From the NCBI GenBank assembly GCA_023411795.1, contig JAEYOK010000035.1:124001-188000 (forward strand): a stretch of DNA of 64,000 nt. Direction: 5' to 3'. Of this stretch, positions 61,788-64,000 are shown piece after piece; the stretch's first letter is position 1; every line of letters starts with the position of its first letter. Under the pieces are notes generated by a model. The model was given only the letters and a program-made list of their open reading frames with translations, searched no databases and was not told the DNA's origin. Made by a program: the position numbers and the translations under genes. This DNA comes from Bacillota bacterium (GTDB lineage Bacteria > Bacillota > Clostridia > DSM-8532).

Positions 61788-62504
61788 TTAGTTTTGCGTG
61801 TAAAGTTGCTTATATGGATTTTTAGCATTTGGTGTAAGGCGATAGAATGTTTTACTAAATATTTCATCCATAGCAATGCCGAATAAATCAGAAAATTCAA
61901 CTAATATATCCTTAATTCTGCTTTTATCTGAATCACTTGCTATGCTGAGACTTACCTGTTTGGGCAGATTTTTTGGTGCTTTACTGCTCCTTATAAATAT
62001 TTCACCGCCATGCATACCTGCTCCGGTGAAGTAGCCCACGGGAATATTATCAGTGTCTAATCCCAGAACTATAATGAGTCCTCCTGCAAGATACTCTCCC
62101 AAAAAGCTTCCGGTACTTCCACCTACGACTATCACAGGTTTCTTATCCTGATACTCCTTCATATGGATACCTGTACGATAACCGGCGTAGCCTTTTACAT
62201 ATATTTTACCACCTCTCATGGCATATCCCAAGGCATCTCCTGTATTTCCGTTAATAATTATTTTACCGTCATTCATAGTATCTCCGACAGCATCCTGGGC
62301 GTTGCCGTTTACTACAATGGTAGCACTGTCAAGATATGCACCCAATGCATTACCCGGTGTACCGTTTATTGTTATGGTTTTCGATGATGCTCCGCTTCCT
62401 ATGAAACGTTCACCGTAGCAATCACCAATGACGATATCCTCATCTGTATTCCGGACTTTATCATTTAATGCCTTATAACCTAATTCTTGAGCACAAAGAT
62501 TCAT
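61788..62504 (-). CDS. GXGXG-domain subunit of split glutamate synthase (GltB3 type)
   Basis: The 238-residue protein is the C-terminal beta-helix (alpha-subunit GXGXG domain) of glutamate synthase encoded separately: repeated Gly-rich turns such as GDAVG-like DAVGDTMNDGKIIINGNTGD and ALGYAMRGGKIYVKG, then VVGGSTGSFLGEYLAGGLII. In fused GltB this domain bridges glutaminase and synthase sites. The start overlaps the preceding stop by four bases (ATGA) behind GGAGGT. Other GltB parts are expected just beyond the right edge. Confidence 0.93.
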   Translation of the reverse strand: MNLCAQELGYKALNDKVRNTDEDIVIGDCYGERFIGSGASSKTITINGTPGNALGAYLDSATIVVNGNAQDAVGDTMNDGKIIINGNTGDALGYAMRGGKIYVKGYAGYRTGIHMKEYQDKKPVIVVGGSTGSFLGEYLAGGLIIVLGLDTDNIPVGYFTGAGMHGGEIFIRSSKAPKNLPKQVSLSIASDSDKSRIKDILVEFSDLFGIAMDEIFSKTFYRLTPNAKNPYKQLYTQN

Positions 62505-63745
62505 TTAATGACACCTCCAAGTTTGCTGGCCCGTTCTTCCTTGCTAAAAGCCATAAGTCCGGGCATTTTGCATATAAGTTCAAAATCCAACGTGTCTAAG
62601 GGAGTTTTTTCCCTTATAAGCGCAGTGTATATACCTGCTTTTTGTATATCACCAATGAGGATAAATCCATTTAATTTATTATCCGAGTAGAATAATTTTT
62701 TGTAGTTCTTTTCGTCGGCATTATAATAAACATCGCCTTTATAGGTTCCCGCGGTTATGATATGTTTTCCAAACAAGCCTATTGCATTCATGGGGATGGC
62801 CTTATCAAACACAAAATCTTCTCCTGACATGTTCATTCCCGCGCATTCACCTTGCATATACGCATTAGGAAGCAGGGCCATTAATTTCGTTTCGCCTGAT
62901 GAAGCATCGAGGCTTTCACAGCAATCCCCCGCAGCATAAATATCAGGAATGGAAGTTCTGCATCTTTCATCAATAAGAATACCTCTGTTGGTTTTGCCTC
63001 CAATATCCTTTAATAAAGAGATGTTAGCTCTCACGCCAACGGCAACAACAAGAACATCAAAGGCTATTTGAGTATTATCGTCCAATATAGCGACCTTCTC
63101 ATGAAGCTCTGCTATCTGATGACTCAGATAAAACTTAACATTATTGTCTTCTAAATGTTTCTTAATAATTTCAGAACCATCCTCATCCAAAATGCTTGAA
63201 AGCACCCTGGATGACAAGTCCACACATATTGTCTCAACCTTCTTTTTGCTGATTCCCTCGGCACACTTAAGCCCAATTAGTCCTGCTCCTATTATAAGAA
63301 CCTTTGTATTCTCTACTAATACACTATCCAACCGTTTGGCATCATCCAGGGTTGTAAATGTGAACATGTTTTTTACCTTTTCCAATCCCTTCATCGGAGG
63401 AATAAATGGCGATGATCCGGTAGCAATCAGCAGCTTGTCATAACTTTCATATCCGCCGTCATCAAACTCAACCTGTTTTTGATTGATATCTATTCTTTTG
63501 ACGGTTTTATTAAGCATCAGTTCGCAATTATTATCACTATAAAAACTATCTTTCCTGTATTTCATTTTCTCTTCGGTGGTTTTACCCATCAACAGATAGG
63601 AAATCAGCGGTCTTGAGTATGTATGATAGTTTTCATTGCTGATAATTATAATTCTGCCGTCTGTATCATTTTGTCCGCGCGCGCGTCGTATGGCTTCCAC
63701 GGCACCAACGGCGGCTGCTGAATTACCGATAATTACATATTTCAA
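62501..63745 (-). CDS. NAD(P)/FAD-dependent oxidoreductase of the glutamate synthase cluster
   Basis: The about 414-residue flavoprotein starts KYVIIGNSAAAVGAVEAIR (FAD dinucleotide fold), with LLIATGSSPFIPP, a second nucleotide fold VLIIGAGLIGLKCAEGISK (about 150) and IYAAGDCCES. It resembles NADH-dependent nitrite reductase/rubredoxin reductase-like proteins that supply electrons to split glutamate synthases. I choose TTG 63745, eight bases from AAGAGG; a GTG at 63754 is possible and longer frames are rejected. It overlaps the end of the ferredoxin-like gene and the start of the GXGXG gene. Confidence 0.9.
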   Translation of the reverse strand: MKYVIIGNSAAAVGAVEAIRRARGQNDTDGRIIIISNENYHTYSRPLISYLLMGKTTEEKMKYRKDSFYSDNNCELMLNKTVKRIDINQKQVEFDDGGYESYDKLLIATGSSPFIPPMKGLEKVKNMFTFTTLDDAKRLDSVLVENTKVLIIGAGLIGLKCAEGISKKKVETICVDLSSRVLSSILDEDGSEIIKKHLEDNNVKFYLSHQIAELHEKVAILDDNTQIAFDVLVVAVGVRANISLLKDIGGKTNRGILIDERCRTSIPDIYAAGDCCESLDASSGETKLMALLPNAYMQGECAGMNMSGEDFVFDKAIPMNAIGLFGKHIITAGTYKGDVYYNADEKNYKKLFYSDNKLNGFILIGDIQKAGIYTALIREKTPLDTLDFELICKMPGLMAFSKEERASKLGGVIK

Positions 63746-63746
63746 G

Positions 63747-64000
63747 CTATTCACCTCTTTCCTCAAAAACAATTGCACCATTAGGACATCCCTCAACACA
63801 TCTTGGTGTTCCACTGCTTGTCTTTATACAAAGCTCACACTTCTGTATCGCTCCGTCCTCCGAAGGCGAAACCGCACCATATGGGCAGCTTAATATACAG
63901 GTATAGCACCCGATGCATCTGTCTTTATCGATTGTTATTACGCCATCCTTCTTTGTCATGGCTCCGGTTATACATCCCTTAACGCATAAGGGTTCATGAC
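63747..64000 (-). CDS. 4Fe-4S ferredoxin-type electron-transfer subunit (5' end outside window)
   Basis: The frame is open from 63747 to the window end and reads HEPLCVKGCITGAMTKKDGV upstream of the first internal ATG (63959), so the gene continues beyond 64000. Visible cysteines form CxxCxxxC (DRCIGCYTCILSCPYGA) and a CELC...CVEGCP pattern, as in HycB/DMSO-reductase-B-like multi-cluster ferredoxins. It probably relays electrons between the FAD protein and the synthase subunit of the split glutamate synthase. At least 84 residues are seen. Confidence 0.85.
   Translation of the reverse strand, partial: HEPLCVKGCITGAMTKKDGVITIDKDRCIGCYTCILSCPYGAVSPSEDGAIQKCELCIKTSSGTPRCVEGCPNGAIVFEERGE

Overview
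The window reads as chromosome of a low-GC, anaerobic, probably spore-forming Clostridia (Firmicutes). Pointers are three T-box leaders, strong AGGAGG-type ribosome binding sites with several TTG/GTG starts, the sporulation gene ylbJ, butyrate kinase with phosphate butyryltransferase, pyruvate formate-lyase with its activase, an indolepyruvate ferredoxin oxidoreductase, LL-diaminopimelate aminotransferase and a split clostridial/archaeal-type glutamate synthase. The genus cannot be named from the sequence. I see no tRNA, rRNA, CRISPR array, prophage or intact insertion sequence.

Layout. 1-6.2 kb (minus): the start of a KdpD-like sensor, a DUF554 membrane protein, mutS2 with a structured leader, and an operon of an Asp23-family protein, a DUF5685 protein, an unusual J-domain protein and a small membrane protein. 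6.4-11.3 kb: ylbJ (plus) against the housekeeping set recG-rsmD-coaD-coiled-coil protein (minus). 11.4-17.9 kb: a sugar island, with a DeoR regulator and an orphan RbsA-type ATPase (minus) diverging from a complete multiple-monosaccharide ABC transporter (plus). 18-23 kb: S41 protease, Bax-inhibitor family protein, GH13 alpha-glucosidase and a formamidopyrimidine-glycosylase relative that lacks the catalytic N-terminal proline.

23.2-27.3 kb: a T-box leader with a UGG (Trp) specifier precedes iorA-iorB and a phenylacetate-CoA ligase. Trp-starvation control suggests the oxidoreductase is used to make Trp from an arylacetate rather than only to degrade it. 27.3-30.2 kb: a TPP riboswitch with its terminator controls a ThiXYZ-type thiamine-precursor ABC transporter. 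30.2-40.9 kb: an eight-gene Tad-like secretion/pilus operon (TadZ-like, CpaF, TadB, TadC, two TadE-like pseudopilins, a 1091-residue DUF5702 protein, and a DUF6382-FHA protein) with no Flp pilin or prepilin peptidase in view.

41-51.5 kb (minus): mnmD, an M29 aminopeptidase, pflB-pflA separated by a large fold-back element, an acyltransferase, and tyrS and aspS, each behind its own T-box. In all three T-boxes the codon read from the specifier loop and the variable base of the UGGN bulge fit the expected tRNA. 51.6-54.1 kb (plus): buk-ptb-ilvN. 54.1-64 kb (minus): one probable long nitrogen operon (ferredoxin-like subunit, FAD oxidoreductase, GXGXG glutamate synthase domain, glnA, an ANTAR regulator lacking its phospho-acceptor Asp, dapF, pyrG, dapL), then asnB. 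It joins ammonium assimilation to lysine/peptidoglycan and CTP synthesis.
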